A stretch of DNA of 24,277 nt from DASQDT01 sp036380435 (lineage in GTDB: Bacteria > Acidobacteriota > Blastocatellia > Pyrinomonadales > Pyrinomonadaceae). Positions within the stretch are counted from its first letter, which is position 1. The number at the start of each line of letters is the position of its first letter. A program made the translations under genes and the position numbers. Shown here one piece after another: positions 15,348-24,277 of this stretch. The notes beneath the pieces are model-generated. The model did no database searches. It was not told where the DNA came from and saw only the letters and a program-made list of their open reading frames with translations. The stretch lies in the NCBI GenBank assembly GCA_036380435.1, contig DASVES010000445.1, positions 1-24,277 of the forward strand, in the 5' to 3' direction.

Positions 15348-15926
15348 ATGAGCATCGCGACAAAGCACGGCGACAAGGGTGAGACGGGACTGATCGGCGG
15401 CGAGCGCGTGTCGAAGGCCGACGCGCGGGTCGAAGCCTACGGGACGATTGACGAGCTGGTGTCGGCGATGGGCCTCGCCCGTTCCATCTGCGACGACGCC
15501 GAGCTGCGCGAGCTGACGAAGGCGATTCAACGCGAGCTATTCACGGTGGCGGGCGCGGTCGCCAACCCTGCGAGCGGGGAGGCCGAGCCGACCACTTACG
15601 TCACGCCGGAGATGGTCGAGGCGCTGACGGCGCACGTCAATCGCATCGAGGCGGTCGAGGGGATACTCTCGGACTGGTCTCTGCCGGGCGAGCACGCGGC
15701 CGCCGCCGCCTACGACGTGGCGCGCACGGTCTGCCGCCGCGCCGAGCGCTGCGTCGTGCGTCTCGCCGAAGGCGGCGAGGCGGTGAACGCGCAGGTCGTC
15801 CCCTACCTTAATCGCCTCTCCGACCTGCTGTGGCTCATCGGCCGCCTGCTCGAACTGCGCGCGGGCGCGGACGCGCGCCTCCGCGACGACGAACACACGG
15901 GGCCGCGTTGGTCGCGCGCGTGGTGA
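15348..15926 (+). CDS. PduO-type cob(I)alamin adenosyltransferase
   Basis: This 192-residue protein transfers the 5'-deoxyadenosyl group of ATP to cob(I)alamin, making adenosylcobalamin. Family motifs are the N-terminal ATP-binding segment TKHGDKGETGLIGGERVSKADARVEAYGTIDEL, the helix ARTVCRRAERCVV, and near the end PYLNRLSDLLWLIGRLLE. The N-terminal glycine-rich TxxGDxGxTGL identifies the PduO (CobO-unrelated) class. ATG 15348 is chosen over the GTG at 15342 because an AAGGAG-like site ends five bases before it. It is the last gene of the cobalamin uptake run and would convert the imported corrinoid. Its stop codon lies in the outer end of repeat F. Confidence 0.93.
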   Translation: MSIATKHGDKGETGLIGGERVSKADARVEAYGTIDELVSAMGLARSICDDAELRELTKAIQRELFTVAGAVANPASGEAEPTTYVTPEMVEALTAHVNRIEAVEGILSDWSLPGEHAAAAAYDVARTVCRRAERCVVRLAEGGEAVNAQVVPYLNRLSDLLWLIGRLLELRAGADARLRDDEHTGPRWSRAW

Positions 15927-16064
15927 TGAGGGAGCGGTTAGCTATTAGCTCTTAGCTTTCAGCCCTTCGCCTCGCCGTGGCTTAACATGATTGATGGGCC
16001 GCCGCCCGCCCGAAAAGTTTTATAAGCTAATAGCTAATAACTAATCGCTAACTGCTCTCATCAC
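15923..16064. repeat. Inverted repeat F of GTTAGCT heptads spanning two convergent stop codons
   Basis: The outer 8 bp GTGATGAG (15923-15930) are mirrored by CTCATCAC (16057-16064). The left arm has four in-register heptads at 15937-15964: GTTAGCT, ATTAGCT, CTTAGCT, TTCAGCC. The right arm has four at 16025-16052: AGCTAAT, AGCTAAT, AACTAAT, CGCTAAC. The left arm contains the adenosyltransferase stop (TGA 15924-15926). The right arm contains the last seven sense codons and the TAG stop of the convergent yjbQ gene. The 60-base centre has no obvious signal. Confidence 0.93.
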
Positions 16065-16448
16065 TTGCATTATCACGTTGCGTTCGCGCCCGCCGTCGAA
16101 TTCGCAGAGGAAGATGCCCTGCCAGCGGCCGAGGAGGAGTCGGCCGTCGTGGAAGGGGATGGTGACGCTTGAGCCGACGAGCGTGGCCTTGATGTGCGCG
16201 TCGGAGTTCTCCTCGCCGTGGCGGAAGCCCATGCCGTGTTGGGGGATGAGCGTTCGCAGGCAGTGGAGCATGTCGCGCGGAACGTCCGGGTCGGCGTTCT
16301 CGTTGACCGTCAGCCCCGCCGTGGTGTGCTGCACGTAGAGCACGCACAGCCCGGCGCGCGCGCCCGAAGCCGTCAGCCTCCGGCGCACCTCGTCCGTAAA
16401 CTCGAACAGCTCCTCACGCTCGTGTGAGCGAACCTTAATGATCTCCAT
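16041..16448 (-). CDS. yjbQ: YjbQ/UPF0047 family protein
   Basis: This 135-residue single-domain protein of the YjbQ (UPF0047) family is recognised by LYVQHTTAGLTVNENADPDVPRDM, HGEENSDAHIKATLVGSSVTIPFHDGRLLLGRWQGIFLCEFDG. The conserved His, Asn, Glu and Asp residues of the family are present. E. coli YjbQ has been reported to have weak thiamin phosphate synthase activity, but the physiological role is unclear. The start is the ATG at 16448. The last seven residues (VMRAVSD) and the stop codon are read from repeat F, so the native family C-terminus (usually ending near VQxMG) appears to have been replaced or slightly extended. Confidence 0.9.
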   Translation of the reverse strand: MEIIKVRSHEREELFEFTDEVRRRLTASGARAGLCVLYVQHTTAGLTVNENADPDVPRDMLHCLRTLIPQHGMGFRHGEENSDAHIKATLVGSSVTIPFHDGRLLLGRWQGIFLCEFDGGRERNVIMQVMRAVSD

Positions 16449-16523
16449 GAGAGCGATCCTCCCAGAGCGCCCGCCGCGTCTGTCGGCCGGCGGCGCGCGC
16501 GACGCATCTAATCCGCCGCCGGC

Positions 16524-16955
16524 CTAATCCTTGAAGATCGCGGCCGGGGCGCCGAACTCCTCGTCCCAACCCACGTAGGGCACGTCGGTCGCTCCGACGA
16601 CGTACTTGACCACCTGCCACTTGCCGCCGCGCTTCCGGAGCAGCGCACATACCCAGTCGTCGAAGACGCCGTCCTCCCTCGCCTGCTCGTAGACGGTGCC
16701 CTTGTAATCCACCGCCTTCCCGTCCGGACGCTGCGGCACCCCGCGCAGGAAGGCCCAACCGCCCTGCACCTTCAGATGGTCAACCTTAAAGACCACCTTC
16801 GGCCCGAGTTCCTTCTCCACCGGCACGCGCAGCGCGTCGAGTATGGCCCGCCGCTCCCGGTCGCCGCTCCTGGGCGCGGAAACCTCACCCTGCGCCGCGG
16901 CATCGGACAGGAACACGGTGAGCAGCAGAAACAAACACACAATCAAACGTGACAA
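16524..16955 (-). CDS. Small secreted hypothetical protein
   Basis: This 143-residue protein has a signal peptide (MSRLIVCLFLLLTVFLSDAAAQ). The mature domain is RERRAILDALRVPVEKELGPKVVFKVDHLKVQGGWAFLRGVPQRPDGKAVDYKGTVYEQAREDGVFDDWVCALLRKRGGKWQVVKYVVGATDVPYVGWDEEFGAP. It resembles a recurring family of short exported proteins that begin with RxxIxxxLR and have a paired strand region (GGWAF, KWQVV), reminiscent of NTF2-like or SH3-like folds; that is an inference. The start is a TTG at 16955 with a GGGGGG tract about nine bases upstream. Shorter in-frame TTG/GTG starts would damage the signal peptide. Function unknown. No operon partner is evident. Confidence 0.75.
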   Translation of the reverse strand: MSRLIVCLFLLLTVFLSDAAAQGEVSAPRSGDRERRAILDALRVPVEKELGPKVVFKVDHLKVQGGWAFLRGVPQRPDGKAVDYKGTVYEQAREDGVFDDWVCALLRKRGGKWQVVKYVVGATDVPYVGWDEEFGAPAAIFKD

Positions 16956-17083
16956 AGTTTAAGCCCCCCTTCAATCTCGACGCTCAATTCCATAGCGCAC
17001 GGCGCGTCTGGTATCAGCGATGACGTTCTTAAAAACTTCCGCATAGCTCGCACCGCGGCCGAGCCAAATCCCCTGGCGCGGCC

Positions 17084-18814
17084 TTACGGGGTCGGGGTGG
17101 AGCCGGCGCCGGCGGCGTGCGTGGTTTGTTGGGGGGCTTCGGCGCGGGCGTCGGTGAGCGGGAGGCGGACGCGGAAGGTGGCGCCGTGGCCGGGGCCGTC
17201 GGACTCGGCCGCGGCGGCGCCGCCGTGCAGCTCGACGATGTGGCGAACGATGGCCAGACCGAGGCCGAGACCGCTGTGGCCGCGCTGGTGTGCGCCCTCG
17301 GCCTGCCGGAAACGCTCGAAGACGTGCGGCAGAAAGTCGGGCGCGATGCCGGCGCCGGTGTCGCTGACGGCCACCTCCACCTCAAGCCCCACGCGCCGCA
17401 GGGTGACGGAGACCTCGCCGCCCCGCGGCGTGAACTTGACGGCGTTCGACAGGAGGTTGGCGACCACCTGCCGGAGTCGGTTGGGGTCGCCCGTCATCAA
17501 CCCCTCGTTCGGGTCGAGCGACGTGTGCAGCGTGAGCGCCTTCGCCTCCAGCGAGGCGCGCACCTCATCGACGGCCGCGCCGATCACCTCGTGGAGATCG
17601 AGCGGGCGCGTGTCGAGGTGCATCTTGCCGGAGACGACGCGCGAAGTGTCGAGCACGTCGCCGACGAGCTGCGCGAGCGCCTGCGAGTTGCGCTCAATGA
17701 CTTCGAGGGCGCGGGAGCGTCCCCGCTCGTCGAGCATGTCGAGCCGGAGCATCTCGACGTAGCCCATCATCGAGGTCAGGGGCGTGCGTAGCTCGTGCGA
17801 GATGATGGCGAGGAAATCGTCCTTGGCGCGGTTGGCGCGCTCGGCCTCAGCGCGCGCGGCCTGTTCGCGCCGCAGCAGCTCGGCGCGCTCGCCCTCGGCG
17901 CGCATCCGCTCGCTGATGTCGGCCGAGACGCCGACGATGCCGATCAGGCGGCGCTCGGCGTCGTAGATCGGCGAGTCGGTGACCTGTGCGGGAAACGTCG
18001 TGCCGTCGCGGCGGCGGAGGGCGAACTCGCCCGACCAGCTCTTACCCTCCTTCAGATTCGACATGATCTCCGCGACCTGCTGCTCAGTGGCGGCGGCCGG
18101 CGTCACTTCCAAGATGTTGCGGCCGACGACCTCCGCAGCCGTCCACCCGTAAAGACTCTCGGCATACTTGTTCCAGTAGATGATGAGGCCGTTGAGGTCG
18201 GTGGCGATGACGGCCTGCTCGACCATGTCGAGCAGATGCGCTTGGAAGTCGATCTCCGCGGCGACGCGCCGGCGCTCGGTAGATTCGCGGTCGAGCGCCC
18301 GGTTGAGACGCGCCAGTTCGGCGGCCGTGCGGCGCAGCTCAATCTGTAACATCGCCTGACGCGCTAAGGTCTGGAGCGCGCGCCGCTGTCCCTCGTCGAG
18401 TTCGCGCGGGACGCGGTCGATGACGCAGAGGGTGCCGAGGTTGTGGCCGTCGGCGGTGGTGAGCGGGGCGCCGGCGTAGAAGCGTATGCGCGGGTCGGCG
18501 GTGACGAGGGGGTTGGCGGCGAAGCGCTCATCGGCGGAGGCGTCCGCGACGACGAAGAGGTCGGGCGAGAGGATGGCGTGGGCGCAGAAGGCCACGTCGC
18601 GCGGCGTCTCGGCGGCGTCCAGCCCCGTGCGCGACTTGAACCACTGGCGCTCGGCATCGACGAGGCTGATGAGCGCGACGGGGGCGCCGCAAATCTGCGC
18701 GGCGAGCCGGGTCAGCTCGTCGAACGACTCTTCGGCGGCGGTGTCGAGGATTTCGTAGCGGCGGAGCGCATCGAGCCGGGCCGCCTCGTCCGTTGGAATC
18801 GTGGGCTTCATCAT
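17084..18814 (-). CDS. Soluble GAF-PAS sensor histidine kinase
   Basis: From the ATG at 18814 the protein is 576 residues with no membrane segment. The order is a GAF domain at about 25-165 (ARLDALRRYEILDTAAEESFDELTRLAAQ ... FYAGAPLTTADGHNLGTLCVID), a helical linker, and a PAS domain at about 200-315 (DMVEQAVIATDLNGLIIYWNKYAESLYGWTAAEVVG). HisKA follows with the phospho-acceptor His340 in AIISHELRTPLTSMMGYVEM. HATPase_c has the N-box LRQVVANLLSNAVKF, a G1 box VSDTGAGIAP, the F box and a G2 box GLGLGLAIVRHIVELHGG. There is no receiver domain or response regulator nearby. The frame extends 39 codons further upstream, but those are repeat G. No Shine-Dalgarno precedes the ATG, which abuts the repeat directly. 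Confidence 0.9.
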   Translation of the reverse strand: MMKPTIPTDEAARLDALRRYEILDTAAEESFDELTRLAAQICGAPVALISLVDAERQWFKSRTGLDAAETPRDVAFCAHAILSPDLFVVADASADERFAANPLVTADPRIRFYAGAPLTTADGHNLGTLCVIDRVPRELDEGQRRALQTLARQAMLQIELRRTAAELARLNRALDRESTERRRVAAEIDFQAHLLDMVEQAVIATDLNGLIIYWNKYAESLYGWTAAEVVGRNILEVTPAAATEQQVAEIMSNLKEGKSWSGEFALRRRDGTTFPAQVTDSPIYDAERRLIGIVGVSADISERMRAEGERAELLRREQAARAEAERANRAKDDFLAIISHELRTPLTSMMGYVEMLRLDMLDERGRSRALEVIERNSQALAQLVGDVLDTSRVVSGKMHLDTRPLDLHEVIGAAVDEVRASLEAKALTLHTSLDPNEGLMTGDPNRLRQVVANLLSNAVKFTPRGGEVSVTLRRVGLEVEVAVSDTGAGIAPDFLPHVFERFRQAEGAHQRGHSGLGLGLAIVRHIVELHGGAAAAESDGPGHGATFRVRLPLTDARAEAPQQTTHAAGAGSTPTP

Positions 18815-18938
18815 AAAGCCGTGAATCGTCAATCGTGAATCGTCAATCGAAGGCTTGATGCTCTCGCGATTCGTGATTGTAGCACTCTGGCCGTGCGGCG
18901 GCTCAATCACGATTGACGATTGACGATTCACGGCTTTT
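18815..18938. repeat. Inverted repeat G of GTGAATC/GTCAATC heptads filling a gap from stop to start codon
   Basis: The left arm AAAGCCGT plus heptads GTGAATC and GTCAATC (18815-18836) is perfectly mirrored over 22 bp at 18916-18937. Further heptads continue inward on both sides (left to 18848, right from 18911). The left edge touches the kinase ATG (18814-18812), and the right edge is one base from the upstream gene's stop (18941-18939), so the whole minus-strand intergenic gap is this element. It shares unit type and the AAAGCCGT end with repeat H. Confidence 0.95.
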
Positions 18939-20933
18939 TCACTGCTTGAGCACGAAGGCGGCGGGGACGAACTCCAGCGCGACCATCTCGCCGTCCGATT
19001 TCGCGCGCGCGTCTGAGGCGGCGCGGTAGGTGACGACGACGAGGCTTTCGGGCTTGCGCGCTCCGCAACTGATCTGTCCGCCCGCCTCCTGTGTGAAGGC
19101 CATGACGTGAAGGCCGTCGAAGCCGGCGCTACGCAGCTTCAGTACGCGCCCGCCGACGCGGACGTGGAAGACGATGCCCTTCGCGTCGCATTCGAGACGC
19201 GCGAGCAACCCCTGCGCGCGCGCTTCCCCCGTGAGCGGCTTCCGCAGGGCCTCCAGCACCGCCTCCGAGAGCGCGTCGGCCACCAGCTCGTCGGGTGTCT
19301 TGCCGGTCTCCTGCGCCCCGGCGCTCGCGCCGCGTCTCAAGAGCCGTGGCGGCCCCTCGCCGGACGCGGGGGAGGCGTTGTCGTCGTCATGAGCACTCGC
19401 GCCGGCGGAGTCGGGCTGTAGGCGCGACGCCCGACCCTCGAAGTTGACGATGTTGTTGAGGAGCGACTGCGCGTTGGCGCGCAATTGCGCGTCGGTGGAG
19501 CTTTGGGCGAGCGGCTCGATGAGCTTGCGCGCCGCGGCGAAGTCCTGCTTGCGGAGGTGGAGCTGCGCGAGGCTCAGGGTGAACTCCTCGCGGCCGGGGG
19601 CGATTTCGATGGCGCGTTTCAGAAGCTCGATGCTCTCGTCGATCTGCTCGCCGGTGACGAGGTTGACGAAGGCGGCGAGGTGATACGCCTCGGCGAAGTC
19701 CGGCTTGAGCTTGATGGCCTTCGCGAGCGCCGCGCGCATCTGGTTGGCCGCCTGCTCCGTGTAGCCGCCGACGAGGCCGGTCTCGTCCATCCCCTCGCGC
19801 GAGAGCGTGTGGGCGTAGTAGTAGTGCGCGAGGTGGTTGCGCGCGTCGGCCGCCACGGCGCGGCCGAGGTGTTCTTTGGCCTCGGCGAAGCGGCGTTGGC
19901 GCGCGCGGAGCACGCCGAGCGAGGCGTGGGCCATCGCGTTGTCGGCTTCTAAGGCGAGCGCCTTCTGGAGATGCGTCTCGGCCAGCTCGGGCAGGCGTGT
20001 GTGCAACGCGAGGTCGCCGAGATAGCCAAGCGCCTGCCCTTCGGTGAGGGGCGCGGCAGTCATCCCGGCGTCGAACTCCAGACGCTCCTCGAAGGGGAAG
20101 GTGACGAAGGTGTACTCGTCGCGCCGGATGTAGTCGCGCAGCTCTTTCTCGATGGCCGGCGCGTCCGCGGCGAACGCCTGTTTGAAACTCTCTTCAGGGC
20201 TGACGCCGGCGCGCGCCAAATCCATGTAGCGGTTGAGCTGCGGCTGACGCTGGCGCTCCTTGCCGAACATCAGATAGTGGACGAGCGCCCACGACTGCGC
20301 GTAGAAAACGCCGCGCTTGCTTTTTTCGTTGTAGTGCGGCGACGAATGGTCAACGGCGAAGAGCGTCGCGAGTGGCAAAAGCTTCTGCTGGCGCAGGTAG
20401 AAGACGTGCGGCGCGATGGGACGGCCGACTTCCGCGGCGCGCCCGCCCTTCGTCACCTCCAGCGTGCTGTAAAACTCGGCCAGCCCCTCGTTGACCCACG
20501 CGGGCGTGTTCGCCGCGACGTTGTTCTTGACGAGCAGGTGCATGTACTCGTGGAAGATGATGCCGAAAGGGTTCTCCATGTCGGGGCCGAGTTTGGCGTT
20601 GAGCGTGATGTAGTTGACCTCCTCGCCCGACTGGAAATAGCCGGCGTGGCCGCCGGGGTTGAAGGGCTTGTAGGAGCCGGCATCCTTGAAGACGACGACG
20701 GTCGTGGGGACGGCGTCGCTCAGACGCGCGCGCTTGAAGAGACGCGAGAAGACGTGGCGAAACTGTTCGAGCCGCGTCGCCACCTGCCTGATCTCCTTCT
20801 CGCTCGTGTTGCCGATGAGGAAGAAGTTCTTCGAGCGCACGCTCGTCCAGGTGTCTTTAGCCGCGGCGGTCGCGGGCAGGGCGGCGAGCAGCACGAGACC
20901 CGCGAAGAAGAGTTTGATTGACTGCCCGTTCAT
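18939..20933 (-). CDS. Exported TPR protein with a gluzincin-like metallopeptidase domain
   Basis: From the ATG at 20933 (GAGGA about nine bases upstream) the protein is 664 residues with a signal peptide (NGQSIKLFFAGLVLLAALPATAAAK). The N-terminal domain resembles the peptidase MA-like fold: a zinc motif HEYMH at 128-132 and the downstream EG pair (WVNEGLAEFY, Glu149) expected for the third ligand. The following region, to about 290, is the usual helical companion. From about 300 to 500 there are tetratricopeptide-like repeats (LGDLALHTRLPELAETHLQKALALEADNAMAHASLGVLRARQ, AEAYHLAAFVNLV). A Ser/Ala/Asp-rich linker then leads to a small strand-rich C-terminal domain of about 100 residues. The substrate is unknown. 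It precedes the kinase gene on the same strand, with only repeat G between them. An upstream ATG at 20990 would bury the signal peptide. Confidence 0.85.
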   Translation of the reverse strand: MNGQSIKLFFAGLVLLAALPATAAAKDTWTSVRSKNFFLIGNTSEKEIRQVATRLEQFRHVFSRLFKRARLSDAVPTTVVVFKDAGSYKPFNPGGHAGYFQSGEEVNYITLNAKLGPDMENPFGIIFHEYMHLLVKNNVAANTPAWVNEGLAEFYSTLEVTKGGRAAEVGRPIAPHVFYLRQQKLLPLATLFAVDHSSPHYNEKSKRGVFYAQSWALVHYLMFGKERQRQPQLNRYMDLARAGVSPEESFKQAFAADAPAIEKELRDYIRRDEYTFVTFPFEERLEFDAGMTAAPLTEGQALGYLGDLALHTRLPELAETHLQKALALEADNAMAHASLGVLRARQRRFAEAKEHLGRAVAADARNHLAHYYYAHTLSREGMDETGLVGGYTEQAANQMRAALAKAIKLKPDFAEAYHLAAFVNLVTGEQIDESIELLKRAIEIAPGREEFTLSLAQLHLRKQDFAAARKLIEPLAQSSTDAQLRANAQSLLNNIVNFEGRASRLQPDSAGASAHDDDNASPASGEGPPRLLRRGASAGAQETGKTPDELVADALSEAVLEALRKPLTGEARAQGLLARLECDAKGIVFHVRVGGRVLKLRSAGFDGLHVMAFTQEAGGQISCGARKPESLVVVTYRAASDARAKSDGEMVALEFVPAAFVLKQ

Positions 20934-21054
20934 GTGTTGAAGTCCTCGGTGTGAAGTCGGGGAGAGATGACCGGGTGGGCGCGTCGGCACGCCGATTCGA
21001 GTGAGGATGTTACAGTCCGGTTTTAGCCGCTGTCAAAGGGCGTGCGGCACAGCA

Positions 21055-21089
21055 GAAAGCCCCCGGAGCGCAAACTCGCGAGGGCTTTC
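21055..21089 (-). terminator. Possible terminator after bioY
   Basis: GAAAGCCC (21055-21062) and GGGCTTTC (21082-21089) form an 8-bp stem around a GC-rich loop, placed about 50 bases past the bioY stop. The T-tract is only part of the stem, so the call is tentative; it could also serve as a bidirectional element. Confidence 0.45.
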
Positions 21090-21138
21090 ATTATGCAGTG
21101 TTCAGTTGAGTGAAAGTCAATCTGATTACCAGCGCGCG

Positions 21139-21741
21139 TTATTTCCGTTGGCCGCCGCGTCGCCGCCCGAGCAGCGCCCACCCGGCCGGGAGCAGCGCGG
21201 CGGCGAGCGTGATCTTCACCACGTCGCCGATGAGAAACGGCGCGACGCCCAACTGGAACGCCCGCGCGGCCGAGCCGAGGGCGAACGCAAGCCACGCCCA
21301 CCCGCCGGCGAGGATGACGAAGGAGCCGAGCAACATCGCCGCCGCCGCCGTCAAAAACCGCCTGTCCCAACCGCGCTCGGCGAGCAGGCCCGTGACGAAC
21401 GCCGCCGCCGGGAACGCCAGCAGGTAGCCGGCCGTCGGCCCGAGTAAATGACCGACGCCGCCCGCGCCCGCGCGGAAGAACGGCAAGCCCATCGCGCCCT
21501 CCGCGAGATAGGCGAGCATGGCGAGCGCGCCGAGGCGCGAGCCTAAGAGCGCCCCCGTCAAAAGCACCGCGAAGGTCTGCCCCGTCAGAGGCACCGGCGT
21601 CCACGGGAGCGGGATGACGACCTGCGCCGCGAGCGCGGTCAAAAGACTGAAGGCGACGACGAGCGCGGCCGACTTCAACCAGTCCGTCGGCGCGACGAAG
21701 GCGCCCACCAGCGTCTCTGCCTTAGCGTAAGAAGTGCTCAC
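21139..21741 (-). CDS. bioY: BioY biotin transporter substrate-binding membrane protein
   Basis: This 200-residue integral membrane protein is the S component of an ECF-type biotin transporter. BioY hallmarks are visible: TALAAQVVIPLPWTPVPLTGQTFAVLLTGALLGSRLGALAMLAYLAEGAMGLPFF, then GPTAGYLLAFPAAAFVTGLLAERG, and ARAFQLGVAPFLIGDVVKITLAAALLP. About six membrane segments are predicted. The start is GTG at 21741, supported by GGAGG ending five bases upstream (21747-21751); the TTG at 21753 would overlap that site. No EcfA/EcfT genes are adjacent, so it may act alone or with distant energising modules. The ribosome binding site begins where repeat H ends. Confidence 0.92.
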   Translation of the reverse strand: MSTSYAKAETLVGAFVAPTDWLKSAALVVAFSLLTALAAQVVIPLPWTPVPLTGQTFAVLLTGALLGSRLGALAMLAYLAEGAMGLPFFRAGAGGVGHLLGPTAGYLLAFPAAAFVTGLLAERGWDRRFLTAAAAMLLGSFVILAGGWAWLAFALGSAARAFQLGVAPFLIGDVVKITLAAALLPAGWALLGRRRGGQRK

Positions 21742-21752
21742 GGAAACCTCCA

Positions 21753-21879
21753 AAAGCCGTAAATCGTGAATGGTAAATCGTCAATCGTTTTAGTTGAGCG
21801 TTCGCCGTCTTGACGTTTATCACTCAAGAGGAATAAGGGTCAACCACGATTTACGATTCACGATTTACCATTTACGAGT
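21753..21879. repeat. Inverted repeat H of GTAAATC heptads between hppA and bioY
   Basis: The left arm is AAAGCCGT (21753-21760) with heptads GTAAATC, GTGAATG, GTAAATC, GTCAATC (21759-21786). The right arm has GATTTAC, GATTCAC, GATTTAC, CATTTAC (21848-21875). About 23 of the 28 heptad positions pair. The element lies between the hppA stop (21882-21880) and the bioY ribosome binding site. Confidence 0.92.

Positions 21880-24277
<2,398 letters not shown>

Noticed and set aside
14168..15926. Iron-siderophore rather than cobalamin uptake for the ABC system
   Set aside because: FecCD-type transporters serve both, but the cobalamin riboswitch upstream and the cob(I)alamin adenosyltransferase downstream favour corrinoid.
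18815..18931. 39-residue N-terminal extension of the histidine kinase
   Set aside because: Encoded entirely by repeat G. The GAF domain follows MMKPTIPTDEAARLDALRR as in related kinases. It is kept only as an oddity of the repeat.

Overview
The window is GC-rich (my impression is mid-to-high 60s percent; not computed) and looks like a chromosomal segment of an Acidobacteriota-type bacterium, perhaps Blastocatellia. That is an inference from the large Oar-like TonB-dependent receptor with an N-terminal carboxypeptidase-regulatory domain, the small DUF5522 protein, the many lipoprotein or secreted hypothetical genes and the codon bias. No rRNA, tRNA, transposase or phage gene was seen.

Layout. 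1-4.1 kb: a lipoprotein with two related beta domains, a YgfZ/GcvT-like folate-binding protein translationally coupled to a small helical protein, and on the minus strand a DUF72 protein and a SAM methyltransferase. 4.1-7.9 kb: an AT-rich promoter region, a 1133-residue Oar-like receptor and a strong terminator. 8.0-15.9 kb: a secreted hypothetical protein, then a cobalamin uptake cluster. The cluster consists of an AdoCbl-type riboswitch, a long leader with an intrinsic terminator, a BtuB-like receptor, a DUF5522 protein, a BtuF-like lipoprotein, a BtuD ATPase, a BtuC permease and a PduO-type cob(I)alamin adenosyltransferase. Together these genes would import corrinoid across both membranes and adenosylate it; no de novo corrin synthesis gene is present. 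16.0-24.3 kb, all minus strand: YjbQ/UPF0047, a small secreted protein, a soluble GAF-PAS histidine kinase, a TPR metalloprotease, a BioY biotin transporter and a membrane pyrophosphatase that runs off the window edge.

The most unusual feature is a set of nine intergenic inverted repeats, about one per 2.7 kb. Most arms are built from short tandem units of 7 bp (sometimes 8-10 bp), and the unit sequence differs between loci: GAGGTCA, GTTAGCT, GTCAATC/GTGAATC/GTAAATC, GGGATGA, CACGGAT, CGCAGAG. Three unit families recur at two loci each, and outer ends are shared between loci (AAAGCCGT; GCAGMGGT). Several elements fill a gap almost exactly from stop codon to start codon. Some supply coding sequence: the last codons and stop of yjbQ, the N-terminus of the DUF5522 ORF and an apparent extension of the kinase. 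One is a perfect 34-bp palindrome inside the cobalamin riboswitch leader. I know of no named family that these elements fit, and no enzyme that could make them is in the window.
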